DNA of 64,000 nucleotides from Cristatella mucedo (Eukaryota > Bryozoa > Phylactolaemata > Cristatellidae): the NCBI GenBank assembly GCA_009760855.2, contig WPIO01000019.1, positions 3,729,501-3,793,500 of the forward strand. The letters run 5' to 3'. Both the position numbers and the translations under genes were made by a program. The notes under the pieces were generated by a model. That model saw only the letters and a program-made list of their open reading frames with translations. It searched no databases and was not told the origin of the DNA. The number at the start of each line of letters is the position of its first letter. Within the stretch, counting starts at the first letter, position 1. Below, in pieces: positions 40,861-52,900 of this stretch.

Positions 40861-41612
40861 AACTACTGCCCAGTCTACCTTCTACCATTCCTATCAAAGA
40901 CACTGGAACGAGTCGTGGCAGACTAGCTGAACTCATATATTGAAACTTCAAACTTTGCTAGTATGTTCCAGTCTGGCTTTAGAGCTAACCACTCCACAGA
41001 GTCAGCATTGCTTCGGTTGTAAAACGATCTACTTAGGAATACAGACATGGGTAGAGTATCGCTGCTTGTTTTGCTCGATCTTTCGGCAGCTTTTGACACT
41101 ACCGATCACCAAGTTCTTCTTGAGCGCCTCTCATCTCGCCTGGGCATCACTGGCACTGCTCTGCAATGGTTCAGGTCCTATCTCAGTGGGAGACTCCAGA
41201 GTATTGGTGTGAACGGTGTTTACCTATACCTCGCACAAACCTCAAATCCTTTAGAGACCGTGCATTTAGTTCGTATGCTCCCAAAGCCTGGAACTCACTC
41301 CCAAATTGCATCACAACATCCCCTGACTTGACCACTTAAAAAAAACTTAAAAACGCAGCTATTTAGGACAGCATTTAGGGGGTCCCTGTGATTCGTCCGT
41401 CATGTGCTTTTGGGGGCTGACACTGTGCATGCTGCCACTAACCATACTTGCAAGCTGACCCTGCGCATGTCACCTCTAACCATGTCATGCTTATTGACAT
41501 TGAGCATGCTACCACTAATCTTTCGATCATGCTTCCTTTGCTGCAAATGAAACGTGCCTAGAAAAAGATAAGATCTCTGAGGGCGCTATACAAAGGTATT
41601 ATTATTATTAAT
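40861..41612 (+). mobile_element. L2 copy with large internal deletion
   Basis: The plus strand begins NYCPVYLLPFLSKTLERV, then FQSGFRANHSTESALLRL with stops, then LLDLSAAFDTTDHQVLLERL and RSYLSGRLQSIGVNG. It jumps straight to YLYLAQTSNPLETVHLVRML near 41220, so motifs B and C are deleted. The L2 3' UTR and an ATTATTATT tail end it. Confidence 0.88.
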
Positions 41613-41614
41613 TT

Positions 41615-43667
41615 TAATATAAGTGAACTGCCTTGATCATTTTCAGGGTCATTGGGTAGCTCGAAAGCTCGTAGGTTTGCCAAATTGTCATTTGAAATTG
41701 GAAAATAAGGAACCCTTTCCAAAAAGCATTTACTCCATCTTTCTGCAAGCGGACTCATATTTAGCAGCCTCTAGCTCAGCGCCTCGAATCGGAGTATTGA
41801 CGAGAAGTAGCGACTAGGAAAAACGACAATAATTGTCAAAATCTTTTAGCAGCAAATTAATACAAAATGTTCGTCCCTCATAGTACCTCTAGAAATGCGC
41901 ACAAAATAGCAGTCAGCAATTGACCCATTCCAGACGAATTTGAACAGCATACCTTTTCGGCAGCACCCTATTTCAAAACGGCTTGTGTGTTGGTGTTAAA
42001 TATTCGTATTTGGCATATGAATCGGTTTGCCTTTAAACTCAAATCAAGCATTGATATGGACCATTGCTCACACGTTGCAACAACTCTACTACTCAGTCGT
42101 GTTCTAATTGAGTGAGCATAGTACCCATAGGTTCCTTAAGTTAGCGAATGCTGACTGGGGAGAATTGGATCTTGTAAAAAAAAAGCTCGCCATTCGCATT
42201 CGGAACTGCTCAGGCAAACTAAGCCACGATTATGTTATGCGCTCACAATTTACCAAGTTGCGAAGGTACTCCAAGCAAACTGTGTTTCTCGTGAATGCAT
42301 TCACATGCCATACTGCCCGGAGCTTCACAGAAATTCGGAAGTTTTCGTCTAGTTAATTGCAAATAGGCGCACGTGCATGTGCACATTGAGTTCGCAGAAA
42401 AAGATCAGACGCGGGTACCCGTTGTCTAATCTACCACACAGAAAGCTAGGAAGCTCAGAGGAACCATTATAGCCGACCGCAACAAGTGAGGGCTTCGATC
42501 GCTGGGCACAGTAAACGCGTCTACGAAACCGAATTCATAAAGCGTCAAATGTCGAAGGCGACGGGCGGCGAGTACCCGTCGAGGCTTAACCACTGCGAGA
42601 TCGAGAATGAAGCGACAAGCAGGGCCTGAAGAGAGTGGGCTCGACCACTCGACAACGAGTTTTCTAAAACCCTAGCCGTTCCAAAACATGTGGAGGTTGC
42701 CCCAGAGATGAAAACCCATCGCGATGCCTTACCAAGCCCTACCTCAGAGGGATGACCAGCCAAGGTACCCCTACTAGCAACCCATCCAATCCCCGAGGAC
42801 TGTAGGTATCGTGGGTCTCACCGGCGCGAGCAATGCGACGCTGCTGCGATGGCGATCTAGCAGGATCAGGTGTCGACATCGCTTCGGTAGCTCAATAAGT
42901 AATTATGCCTTGAGCCTTGATGGCTGCTTGGTCAAGTTGAGCTGCTCCTGGCAGCTACCAGAGTCTAGCCAACTGCTCTGTGGAAGGTATGGTATACAGG
43001 ACCGTCATTCTGGTACGCTGGCTGTACGGTCCAAGCGAAGGACTAAGCGCCACCGTGGGCAAGATTCCCCAGACAGCAACTGTCACAACCAAGTACTATT
43101 CACCGGCCATCTTTCTGAGTGATGTTTCACCCAGAGTCCCTCCCCCCCCCCGAGGGAGTGTTCTACCACCCGGTAGCTCCAAAATCTTCTTCCAGCTGCG
43201 TTAACGTGTTTTAATCTTAAGTCATGCACTCGGCATGCCTGCATTAATCACTTAATTATCTTTGACACAAAGATCTCTTTATATCAATGTTGCTATTTAA
43301 TGCGTAATTACTTTTAGTTCATATAGAAAAAGATATTCTAGCGAGATTTTGTTGCTGCCATTTTACTCATTCGGGCAATCTGCTTAACCCAAGGATCATC
43401 GCTAAAATAAATTCGAGAAACCTACCTGCGTGAGAATGACACAAAGTTAGAAATTCTTTTTTATCTAAAGCTACACAGTTGAAAATTAGCACCGCTGCTA
43501 ACGCCATTCGGCAATTTGTTCACGTTCGAAGCTGCGGACCGAGCAGCAGCATTACTGGTTGGAGCAGCGGTGCAGCACGTGCAACGCTCTAGTCTCACTC
43601 CCGCAGTGCGCCAGGTGGTATGAACATTAATGGCGCTGAGAATCACCTGCTCATCCACGATTTTTAT

Positions 43668-43670
<3 letters not shown>
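41615..43670. other. Stretch with no recognised feature
   Basis: Only short open frames with no homology I can see, and no listed repeat family. Confidence 0.45.

Positions 43671-43706
<36 letters not shown>
43671..43706. repeat. (GA)n microsatellite
   Basis: About 18 units next to a dispersed repeat. Confidence 0.93.
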
Positions 43707-43707
<1 letters not shown>

Positions 43708-43900
43708 CAAGACCGGCAAAATTTGTATGCAGGGAGAAAGACGTGAAGGATTTTTCCTAGCGGCAGTGCAGGACCCGAGCTCAATGAAAAATTACTGAGA
43801 AAAATCGCAGTGGCTATTTGACAGGAACTCGGGCGGTTGCTCATCGAGTGGAATTAAGACACAACTTCGTCGGCGACGGCGGAGGTTCGGAGGGCATGTG
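43707..43900. repeat. Dispersed repeat next to (GA)n, copy 2
   Basis: GCAAGACCGGCAAAATTTGT, ATGCAGGGAGAAAGACG, and GTTGCTCATCGAGTGGAATT. Confidence 0.65.
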
Positions 43901-44689
43901 AAGAGGGAATGGTCGCAGGTGGCTGCCCCGCTGGCTTTGAGAAGGGCCACATGCTCCCTAGCTGCTCCGCTGCCGAGGCACGCTCACGCAGTATTTGTGT
44001 GCATCAAATCTAGATCTCGCAAATGCCCTCCACTCGGGACTCTCGGCCAATGCCCTTAAATCTACCGAAAGTGGTACAAAACTCGACAGCTCGTATGGTC
44101 TCTCGTCAACGGCGACGCTGCAAAATCGCACCACTTCCGTCTGAGCTTCACTGACTCCTATCAAGCATCGAATCGATATTTCAGGTTCCCGCATCTAGCA
44201 TAGGTTCGCTTCACTCGCTTGCACCGGCCTACCTATCCACGTTGCTCTCCCAGTCACATGCTCTCGAACCGCCGGCTTCTCCCTGGCTGAGAGTCGTCTC
44301 GCCATCCTCCCATTGAATTGAAATTCTTAAGGGATTGGGCCTTCAGCTCGCATGCACCGAAAGTCTGAAACTCGCTTCTGGCTTTGATCACTACCAACAA
44401 CGAAAAAATTTGCTGCTACTGCTAGGATGCTACTGCTGCTGCTGCTGCTACTACTGATGACTTTGCATCATCGTAATCTCCGCTGAAGACATATCTGTAC
44501 CGCTCAGCTTTTCCTTTGCCCCAGCTAGCTTAAGTGTTTTTTCCTGTGTGCTTTGCATGCTCATCTGTGCATGATTCAGTGCATGTTACTTACCAACAGT
44601 CTTACTAACTGGTGGCTCTGAGCAGCTTGTTGCATCCTTTAACATGCGGGCCTAAGCATAATCCTTGTTTTGCTTTTACACACTTGGGC

Positions 44690-44855
44690 CGTGATAGCCC
44701 AGGAGGTAAGGTGCTCAATCTTCACGGCCGAGGTCGTGAGTTCAGATCCTGCAATAGGCGATTCTATATTGCCAACTGCAAGCAGTAATGATAGCAGATA
44801 AGACTCTTCTGCCGCTATACAAATGAGGCTGGTAATCAGCTAACATTTCTTTGGT
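44690..44855 (+). mobile_element. SINE family A
   Basis: A box in GTGATAGCCCAGGAGGTAAG, B-box region GTCGTGAGTTCAGATCCTG, 3' end GAGGCTGGTAATCAGCTAAC. Confidence 0.8.
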
Positions 44856-44924
44856 CTAAGAATGATACCGCATGTCATTAACCCTTGGCTAATGATTCTC
44901 TTGCGATGCATTTAAAGCACCTGG

Positions 44925-45010
44925 AGGTAGATTTAGTTTTTTCTTTGGGTGCTATATAATATGCTATATATTTTTTCTTTGGGTGCTATATAAACAACCT
45001 ATCATTATTA
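44925..45010 (+). mobile_element. L2/SINE 3' tail with internal duplication
   Basis: GCACCTGGAGGTAGATTTAG and then TTTTTTCTTTGGGTGCTATA appear, and the latter is repeated in tandem about 41 bp later (…TTTCTTTGGGTGCTATATAAACAA). Confidence 0.5.
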
Positions 45011-46905
45011 GCAGCCCAGGACTCAGCGAAGACTCTCCACCCACAGACAGATGCCAAGTGATACCTCTTCAGTCAGGTTTTCTCCTACTGTGCTTTCCTT
45101 GTCGGTAGTCACATATAAATCCGATTAAATTATATAATCTCGTGCAGCTTATAAGCCTACTTATCGCTAACCACTTCATATTTGTTTGGGAGTTTTGAGC
45201 TATAGAGAGACTATGAAATAGTTCGTGAGGCTTATGAGCAGCACAAAATTCAAAGTCTGTGCCGAAGCTCAATGGTCTTAGTCGCGAGGCTTTGTAGATT
45301 TAACAAGATTTTCATTTAAAAAGATGCCTGAGCTCCGCATTTTGCAGTCTTTCTTAGCCAAGCACTACTCGATAAAGGAGGCAATTTTTTCTTTGCAATC
45401 CTTTTTAGCCTGCGAGTAGCTAATCCCTAAGCTCTGAAGTGTTAGCTACGCCCTCGCTATGTTAGTTAGCACAGATTTCATGCCATGCAGACCCCTGTAA
45501 TAGGAACAGATAAAATCGCGTGACCCAGAAAAAGGTAGAGCGGTCTTTTCTTAAATCTAAGGTAGCTATCACGATGAGTTCAAGCTCTGATTAGGAGTTT
45601 GATGTACATGCGTCAAGTTATTTAGCATGTGCTTAGAAAGAACATTTGCAAGCGAGCCCATTGCAACTGTACAACAGTAAAATTCTAAAGAATTTCAATT
45701 AGCTGATGCAAGAGGCCACATTGTGCCCGCAGAGATCCATCAGATATTGGCATCTAGCCAATATAATCACGTGATATAGCACGCGGCAATTTTGCAGCTT
45801 TTCTATTTGAATCTCGCCATCCAGCCGTTTCAATCTTTCATCTCTCATCCTTTCCTCTTCATCTGCTTCGACATCCCAACCACGTGAACTCTGCCGATGC
45901 AAACTCAATAACAAAGAGAACTATATGGGCAGTCGCACGAGGTCGACATTAGTATAACGATCGTCATACCAAGAGAAACCAACATGGCTGTTGAGCGTCT
46001 CTTGCTTCGGGGTCGGTTTCCCAATGGATGCGGCACTTTTCCGGTAGGCTTAAAAGGAGTCCGCCGGCTGCGCACGCTTCGTGCGGCTTCCGCTGCGAAA
46101 CTCCTATCGCGCGGGGGGGGGGGACGCTTGGTCCCACTGCTGCCGGCCTCCGGTCGCTCTGCGTTTAGAAAGCAAATAATAGTTACCTTATCAAATGCTT
46201 CAATACAAGCCTCGGTACCCCCCTCCCCCCCCGCGACCTTCGTAGAGCCCAGCTCCAGGCGGGCCAGGCACTTTGAAGGGGCGCCAGTGCGAGCCTGGAT
46301 CTGAGGCCGACAGTTCCGCCGCTCTGAGCGTCGTAGCGTCGCTTAGCGCCGGTCGGCGCGGTCGCCCGGCAGCGTCGCTCGCCTGGGAGCCGGAGCAAGC
46401 AAGCCCGGCTCACCGATTCATCCTCGGTGAACGTCCTCTCACCGGAAGCATCTCGGTTCCTTCCGGTGGGCTCTGCATGCTGCTCTCTCCTCGGCGCCTC
46501 GCTCGTCGCATCAATTTCCGCTTCGAATCGATGGCGCCTGGGCGGCCTTTTCCGTGACTCTGCTTGACGCTAAGCAAATTTGGATTCGCCGTTTCATTGA
46601 ACGCTGCTCTGCCGGTGCGCTGGTCAAACACGGTGAGAAGTGCCTATGCTCTACCGGAAAAGCAAATCAGCCGCCGACCCCTGACCCGCTTTCGATGCTC
46701 GGTGCAGGTCCGGCGAAAGGCGCCTCCACCCACTCACAAACAAGTACGCAGCCATGATAGCATTCCTCCTGCTGCCGTTCACTTGGGCGCTAGTTTTAAC
46801 GGCTGCCGTTCGCTACTAAAATTACTTCTGCTGCCCTTCACGGCTACTCTATAGTAACTTGGATCGTCAACTGTGCTGCAACTCCTGCGTGTACTCTCCA
46901 TTATT
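45010..46905. other. Stretch with no recognised gene; GC rises after 45980
   Basis: An ATG-initiated frame at 45984-46304 (MAVERLLLRGRFPNGCGTFP) has a fair start context but no recognisable domain; G and C runs near 46113 and 46217 suggest non-coding GC-rich DNA. Confidence 0.4.
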
Positions 46906-46909
46906 CCCC

Positions 46910-47072
46910 GAGTTTTAGCCGAGGAGTAAGGTGCTGGCACTTCACGATCCAATTGGTGGGTTCGATTCACGCACCTGACAGTCCTTTATTGTGAACTGCC
47001 AGTGGGGGGGGGGGTGACAGCCACGAAGGCTTTTCTACCGCTATAAAAATGAGGCTGTTGAATCAGCCGGCC
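46910..47072 (+). mobile_element. SINE family A
   Basis: TTTTAGCCGAGGAGTAAGGT, GGTGGGTTCGATTCACGC, 3' end GAGGCTGTTGAATCAGCCGG. Contains a run of G at about 47005-47014. Confidence 0.78.
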
Positions 47073-47124
47073 ATTGCTCTTTACGATTCTTCGTTGCATG
47101 AGATGACAGCTATTTTCAAGATGC

Positions 47125-47292
47125 CGTGATGGCACACTAGGTAAGGCGGTTGCTTTCACGGCCTCGGTCCCGAGGTCGTGGGTTCGATTCCTGCGGTGGG
47201 GCGATTCTGTATCGCCACTGCAAGCGGTGGTGATAGCCGTAAAGGCTCTCCTGTCGCTATAGAAAAAGAGGCTGTTTAATCAGCTAGGATGT
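47125..47292 (+). mobile_element. SINE family A, well conserved
   Basis: GTGATGGCACACTAGGTAAG, CGGTCCCGAGGTCGTGGGTT, CGATTCCTGCGGTGGGGCGA and GGTGATAGCCGTAAAGGCTC. It lies about 50 bp after another copy in the same direction. Confidence 0.83.
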
Positions 47293-47393
47293 ATTTATTT
47301 AAGATGCGCAATGCTAAACGCTTCCGCGTAATGATGACAGAGTCCTTACGGTTTTGTGAAGTTGCAGAGGCACATGTAGGTATTTACTGGATG

Positions 47394-47437
47394 CAGATAC
47401 TGAATGCATCCGCACAGGCAGATGCATTCAGTATCTG
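47394..47437. repeat. Perfect 17-bp hairpin with 10-nt loop
   Basis: CAGATACTGAATGCATC and GATGCATTCAGTATCTG flank CGCACAGGCA. Confidence 0.93.
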
Positions 47438-47587
47438 TAATACATAGATAATATGTACACGTGAGCCCCCTTGCGAAGCTTTCATGCGAAGGCATTGAAT
47501 GCAAATGTGCATACCCCCTAGATTCAAACGCACATGTCCGCATGTGCTTACCTATAAGCGCATATAAGTATACAAAAGAATATGTGA

Positions 47588-47742
<155 letters not shown>

Positions 47743-47829
47743 CACATTTTTGCAGTACGTAAATAGTCTATGCACGTACGTACAGTATATACACTGTGTA
47801 CTAATATATTAAGTATACGGGTATAGTAT

Positions 47830-47940
47830 AATAATAATAGGGCTAATATTAATAATGCACTTGACAAAGCGCCCTCAGAGAGCTCAATCTCTTTCTAGGC
47901 GCTTTACATTTGCTGCAAAGGGAAATGCAATTGAATGGTG
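47830..47940 (-). mobile_element. L2 3' UTR fragment, well conserved
   Basis: AATAATGCACTTGACAAAGC, GCCCTCAGAGAGCTCAATCT, CTTTCTAGGCGCTTTACATT and GCTGCAAAGGGAAATGCAAT are nearly identical to the young copies. Confidence 0.78.
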
Positions 47941-48071
47941 AATGGCCGCCCAGGCGCCATCGATTCGATGCGGAAATTGATGCGACGAGCGAGGCGCTGA
48001 GGAGAGAGCAACGTGCAGAGTATAAGCTTACGTGGGAGTGTACATTTGTCTGCGTGTGCGCAAGTAGATTA

Positions 48072-48235
48072 TATATAAAAATATATATGATTCATTTGTA
48101 TAGCACCCTAAGAGAACTTAATCTCTATTCAGGTGCTTCACATATACCTCGGGGCTCGAGCCCACGACCACAGCCAGGCAGACCTTGGTCGGGGCGAGCA
48201 CCTTAACCACTGGACCCAAACAGCTCGGCGGATTG
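48072..48235 (-). mobile_element. SINE family B
   Basis: ATTCATTTGTATAGCACCCT, AAGAGAACTTAATCTCTATT, GGGGCTCGAGCCCACGACCA. It faces the next copy head to head. Confidence 0.8.
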
Positions 48236-48289
48236 GTGGGTGGGTGTGCATGCATGGGCATAGCAAACGGAATGGTCGCCGCAAGTTCG

Positions 48290-48450
48290 TGCTTTCAAGG
48301 TGCTCACTCGACCAAGGTAAAGGTGAATGCATTTGACGACCGAGGTCGTGGGCTCGAGCCCCGTGTCGCATGTTAAGCGCCTGAATAGAGATTACGTTCT
48401 CTTAGGGCTCTGTACAAATGAATTATATATTTTCATATATTTATACATAC
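48290..48450 (+). mobile_element. SINE family B
   Basis: TCGACCAAGGTAAAGGTGAA, GTCGTGGGCTCGAGCCCCGT, GCGCCTGAATAGAGATTACG, TTCTCTTAGGGCTCTGTACA, then an AT-rich tail. Confidence 0.8.
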
Positions 48451-48467
48451 ATATAAATATATATATA

Positions 48468-48473
48468 TTTATT
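48468..48473 (-). terminator. Possible poly(A) signal AATAAA of the unknown gene
   Basis: TTTATT on the plus strand, about 190 bp past the stop, within an AT-rich patch (ATTTATTTATTTAT). The patch could also just be a SINE tail, so this is weak. Confidence 0.35.
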
Positions 48474-48661
48474 TATTTATATGCGCAAATCTGCACCCAT
48501 AGAATCAAGTTAAGTTCACAGCGAAGCGCTGCAGCTGGCTTAGCTACCCGCCGTCGGGACTACCAGGACACGGAGTCACTTTCAGCGCTGCTGCAGGCGC
48601 GCTCGTTTTTTTCAAGTACTAATTAAACGGCGGCGTCGCCGCTCCGACTGCGCGATCGCGC

Positions 48662-48938
48662 TCAAAGCAGCGGCACGGCTTTGCAGCACTTGTCAAAGTT
48701 GGTGCACATCAGCCAAGTCTTCACGCAGTACAGCCGCGACTTCTCCTCGGACGACGGGCATATGCACGGAGGCAGCTGCTGCTGCTGTGATGACTTCAAG
48801 CAGCTCTCCTCCGCCGCCGCCGCCACCGCGCCGCCGCCTTCGCGGCCGCCAGCATCGTCCGATCGGCTCGACACAGTGACGTCGTCCACCCAGTGCCTCA
48901 TCTCTCTTGCCGAGCCCGAGCGCGACCCGGCCTGTGAC
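48662..48938 (-). CDS. Unknown gene, exon 2 (Cys-rich C-terminus)
   Basis: 277 nt from the TTTGCAG acceptor to a TGA at 48664-48662. It begins SQAGSRSGSAREMRHWVDDV. A run of four Gln precedes LPPCICPSSEEKSRLYC. The residue choice (W, C, Y, F, K) differs strongly from the low-complexity first exon and looks like a folded or lipid-modified tail. Confidence 0.66.
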
Positions 48939-49846
48939 CTGCAAAGTAGACGCCGAGCGGACTGGAGCCAGTTTCAGCTTGCACCCGCCAGGGCGTCCGC
49001 GCGCAGCGCCGAGCGCTCACTCGCTCGCTCGCCCCGCGAATATCTAGCCCAGACGCACGTTCGGCCAGAGGCGAGCGTCAGCCAGTGCGGCAGCGTCGGG
49101 CGAATGGCGGCCTTTCGGGCAATTCGCTTTGACTTCATCAGCGGTCGGTGCGCATCCTGCATGGGCGGCGCGCGGGCGCTCGCGACGCCCAGCGAGAATC
49201 TCGTAAAGCGATCGTTTCTAATATAAATTCTTATAATTCCCTCCGCCCTACACCCGTCCGGCCCGCGGTAGATCCAAGGGTCTCACGTTACGAGCTCGCG
49301 GTCTCTGCGGCTTCGAGCAGCCGAGCGCGTTCGCGCTTGGCTCGCGCGCCGCCAGAGGCGCGCAGTCGCAGTCGTCGAGTCGCAGTCGCCGTGCGAGAGC
49401 ATCACTCGCGCTTGCAGACCACGAACTGGGACGCTCGCCGCAGAGCTTCGCCGCCGAAGCAGAGCAGCGTTGAACTTCCCCCACCGCCGCCGCCGCCGCC
49501 GCCGCCGCCCGCCCCCCCCCGCTCTGCCTGACTCGCCTGCGCGAGCCGCGGCGGCGGCGGCGACCGCTTCAATGCCGCGGCGTACGCGAGGAGACAATAC
49601 GCTCGTCGCCGCTCTCGCAAAGCACTCCCACCGGGCGAAGCGCGCCGCTCAACGCATTGCGAGATACGATTGCACACATTACGCGCGCGCGCCTACATTG
49701 CCGGACGCACAATGGACGACGCAGCAGCCTTCGGCTTTAGGGCGAGCGCGTGTGTGCGTCAGCGCAGCCGCGGCGACGGCGACGGCGACGCCGCGGCCGC
49801 TCGGACGACAGGGCCTCGCCTCTACCGCTTCCTCACTTTATAGGCT

Positions 49847-49936
<90 letters not shown>

Positions 49937-52900
49937 GACGAGCTCCATCTCCGTCTATCTATTTATCTATCCGCTCCTGTGTATCTCCATTGCGAGGGCG
50001 ACCGTCCATAGAAGAGGCTTCGATACACGTCCCTGCTCTGCGGAAATCAGCGAGAGGCTTAGGCTTCGAGGATGGAAAAGACGAAAAGACGAAAAGAAAG
50101 GAAAAGACGAAAAGAAAGGAAAAGACGAAAAGAAAGGAAAAGACGAAAAGAAAGGAAAAGACGAAACCGCATATTGACCGCTACGCACTGTAGCCCGGGC
50201 GCGTCTGGCAATTAAACGCGTTCGAGCATGGCCCGCCAACTGGGCAGAGCGATGACATACGCCGGTTGGGCTCCCGTGCGGGATACGATCACTCTGGCCG
50301 GCAGCGTTCGCTGTCGACCGCACGTCCACAGGAGTCGCCCACCTAAACCACACTCCCGTCAGACGACCGCCAGACGACCGCAGCGGATACCAGTCAACTA
50401 CTACCGGCGGAAGCGGCCCAAGCGGAACGCGCGTCGATCGCTGTGCTGGTAGTTCGCGTTTTAAAACTCCGCAAACCTGGCTGCCATGGATTCTTGACGT
50501 GATGAGTTCACACGGCTTCTCGTTTTTGCTCTATGAGAATCTTTTCTCGTGAGTCCGCCCCATTCGCTTTGAGAATGAAGGAAGTGATTTCCGTGCAGAC
50601 AGAAATAGATTTAAATCCCTCGGAGTGCTACATGACATACCTATCCCGCTGTATAAAATACTTTTTAAAATTCGCACCTTCATGGCTGCGAACTCCCTCT
50701 AATGTAAGGGAGACACAATTTCATACTAGTTACTATTGCTATTTAGTTTTTTAAAAGCGAGACTAGAGTCTTAGCTGGTCAGCGGTGCCGCAGAAAAAGT
50801 AAGAATACCTTGTTTTAGCCATTAAAAAAGTAAGGGGTTTAAATGAACCCCGTGAGAACGAAATTGACATTTAGCCCTCTCAAAGTCACTGGATGAGGAT
50901 TGAATACGAAGATCTATAAAAATACACGGCCCACGGTAATGTAACGCAGCTCTACGTATGCCTCCAGAAATCCCTCAGGACTATGAGGACCTCGGAGGAC
51001 CAGAGCTCCCCTCGCAGAGGGCGGCTTTTTCGATTCGCTTTGCTTGTAGAGTCCAGCATGAGAAGTGAAGCTGACTCATAACATCAGCCACAGAACGATA
51101 AACTAAAACTTTTGAAAAAGTTTGAAACTCGTAAGTTTTTTCAAAGTAAGCTGAAAAAGCTCTTAAGTATGCGACAAGATGAGATGTAGCACGACTACCT
51201 GCGGCCGGCAGTTTAATTCTGTGGCGGTAGTGTCATGACTTAATCTCTTCCGGTGATGTGGCCAGCGTATTAAAAAAATCATAAACCAGTATGTGTACAT
51301 CGACCTGGCGCAGAAAATTCTGGAATTCCAAGTATGGAGCTCTTGGAGCTCTTCATGGGAACGGTCGTTATTTGTCAGCAGGAGCGACTGTTACCGAAGC
51401 ACAGAGCAAAAGCCGCGTGAAGGGTTTTTCTGAAGCCGCCGCCAATGACATTGGTTGGCCGAGTCATCAGCCTTTGCTAAATTGCACGGAGCATCTTTAG
51501 AGAGGTTGGAGCAGCGTCTGAGGTCCAATTCTATCCCCGCTGAGGCTCGGGAAGAGCCGTTTAGCCGCCTGCAGTACCATTGGGGTACTACTGTACTATA
51601 ATGTAATGTACAGTACTACATCAGAGACTCGTACGAGGTCGTCTGACTCTACACCGCGGCGAATGCGAGGAACGACTAAAACCGCGAAGGCCCGACCTCT
51701 AAAATTATTATTATTATCATTACTCCTAACGGTAATATTTTACTCGTGCGAGACATTAAATTTATTTTGTCGATGGCGTACTTCTCTGCATGCTACCTGG
51801 AGAGCCATCTGCCGGTACCAGGTGCCTCAATTACCTAACGGCGCGGAGAATCGGGTGAAGGAACGGAACGGCAAAAAGTGCGCCCAGATATCGCCCAGGT
51901 CCGTGCGAGCTCGCACTCCGCCGGCTGCAGCGTGCCGCGCGCGAACGGCGCCTGCGGCGGCGACGAAGCAGCCGCCTCGCTACCTGTCGCTTAGCTGACT
52001 CTCGTCGTCGTCCGACGCCGCCGGCGCCTGCGGCGGCGCCTTGGTCGTCGCGCCGCCCGCGCCGACGGGCAGAGAGGCTGCCTTCAGTGAGTCCAGCTCT
52101 CTGTCTTCTAGCTTGGCGATGGCCTTGAGCTTTCGCGCCTGCTCGCGCGTCAGCGACGGCCGGTCGCGGTACATGCGCGTGACGGGCACGCGGCCGCCGG
52201 CGTCCTTGTTGACTAGGTGCGGCACGAGAGATAGGCCGTCCCTCATCGCCAGCTCCGGCGCCCGGTCCGCGTCTGCCCAGTCGCCGCCGCCGCCGGGCCG
52301 AGCACCGACGGCGAAGCATCCGGTGAGGAGCTCGCTGCTGGCGCTGTCGACGGGCCGGAAGTGGGCGGTGCGCGCGTCGTCGGAGGCCGCGTCTACTCGG
52401 TACAGGAGGCTGTACTGGTGCACCACGGCGCGCAGCCACGAGTCGGTCGAGCTGCTGGAGGCGCGAGCGTCGTCCGCCGCCGCCGCCGCCGCCAACCGGA
52501 AGCGCGGAGAGCGGCGGCCTTCGACGTGCTGCGCGCTCGTCGGGCTGCTGCCCGGCGTCTGACCTCTCGTGCCGCCGCCGCTCGCCGCTCCCGCAGCCGA
52601 GTGCGGCGGCGGCGGCGGCGGCGGCGGACTCGGCGCCAGCGCGACTCGCCGCGGCGGCCGCGGCCCGGCTCGGCGGCCGGCGAGGGCCCGCAGCAAGCCG
52701 TCAAACTGGGCGCGACTGCTCGCCAGCAGGCCGCCGCTCTCGCGTCGAGCCGCCAGTGCGGCGGTCGCGGTGCGCCGATGCCGGTTGCGAACGGCGGAGA
52801 CGGCCTCGCGCGCCTTGCACGCGTCGGCGTCCATCGGGTACGCCGCGGCGGCGAGGCGTCGCGGGCGTCTGGCCGCCGCGGCGGCGGGCGAGCTCGAGTA

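Noticed and set aside
45984-46304. Possible mitochondrial-targeted small protein
   Set aside because: Arg/Ala-rich start but long G and C homopolymers inside and no homology.
48681-49226. Plus-strand 181-codon frame
   Set aside because: Antisense shadow of exon 2 of the unknown gene and GC-rich intron.
49470-50193. Plus-strand frames of 147 and 235 codons
   Set aside because: Made of a CT microsatellite (SL repeats) and the 18-bp minisatellite (KDEKKG repeats); no domain; they lie in the intron of the minus-strand gene.
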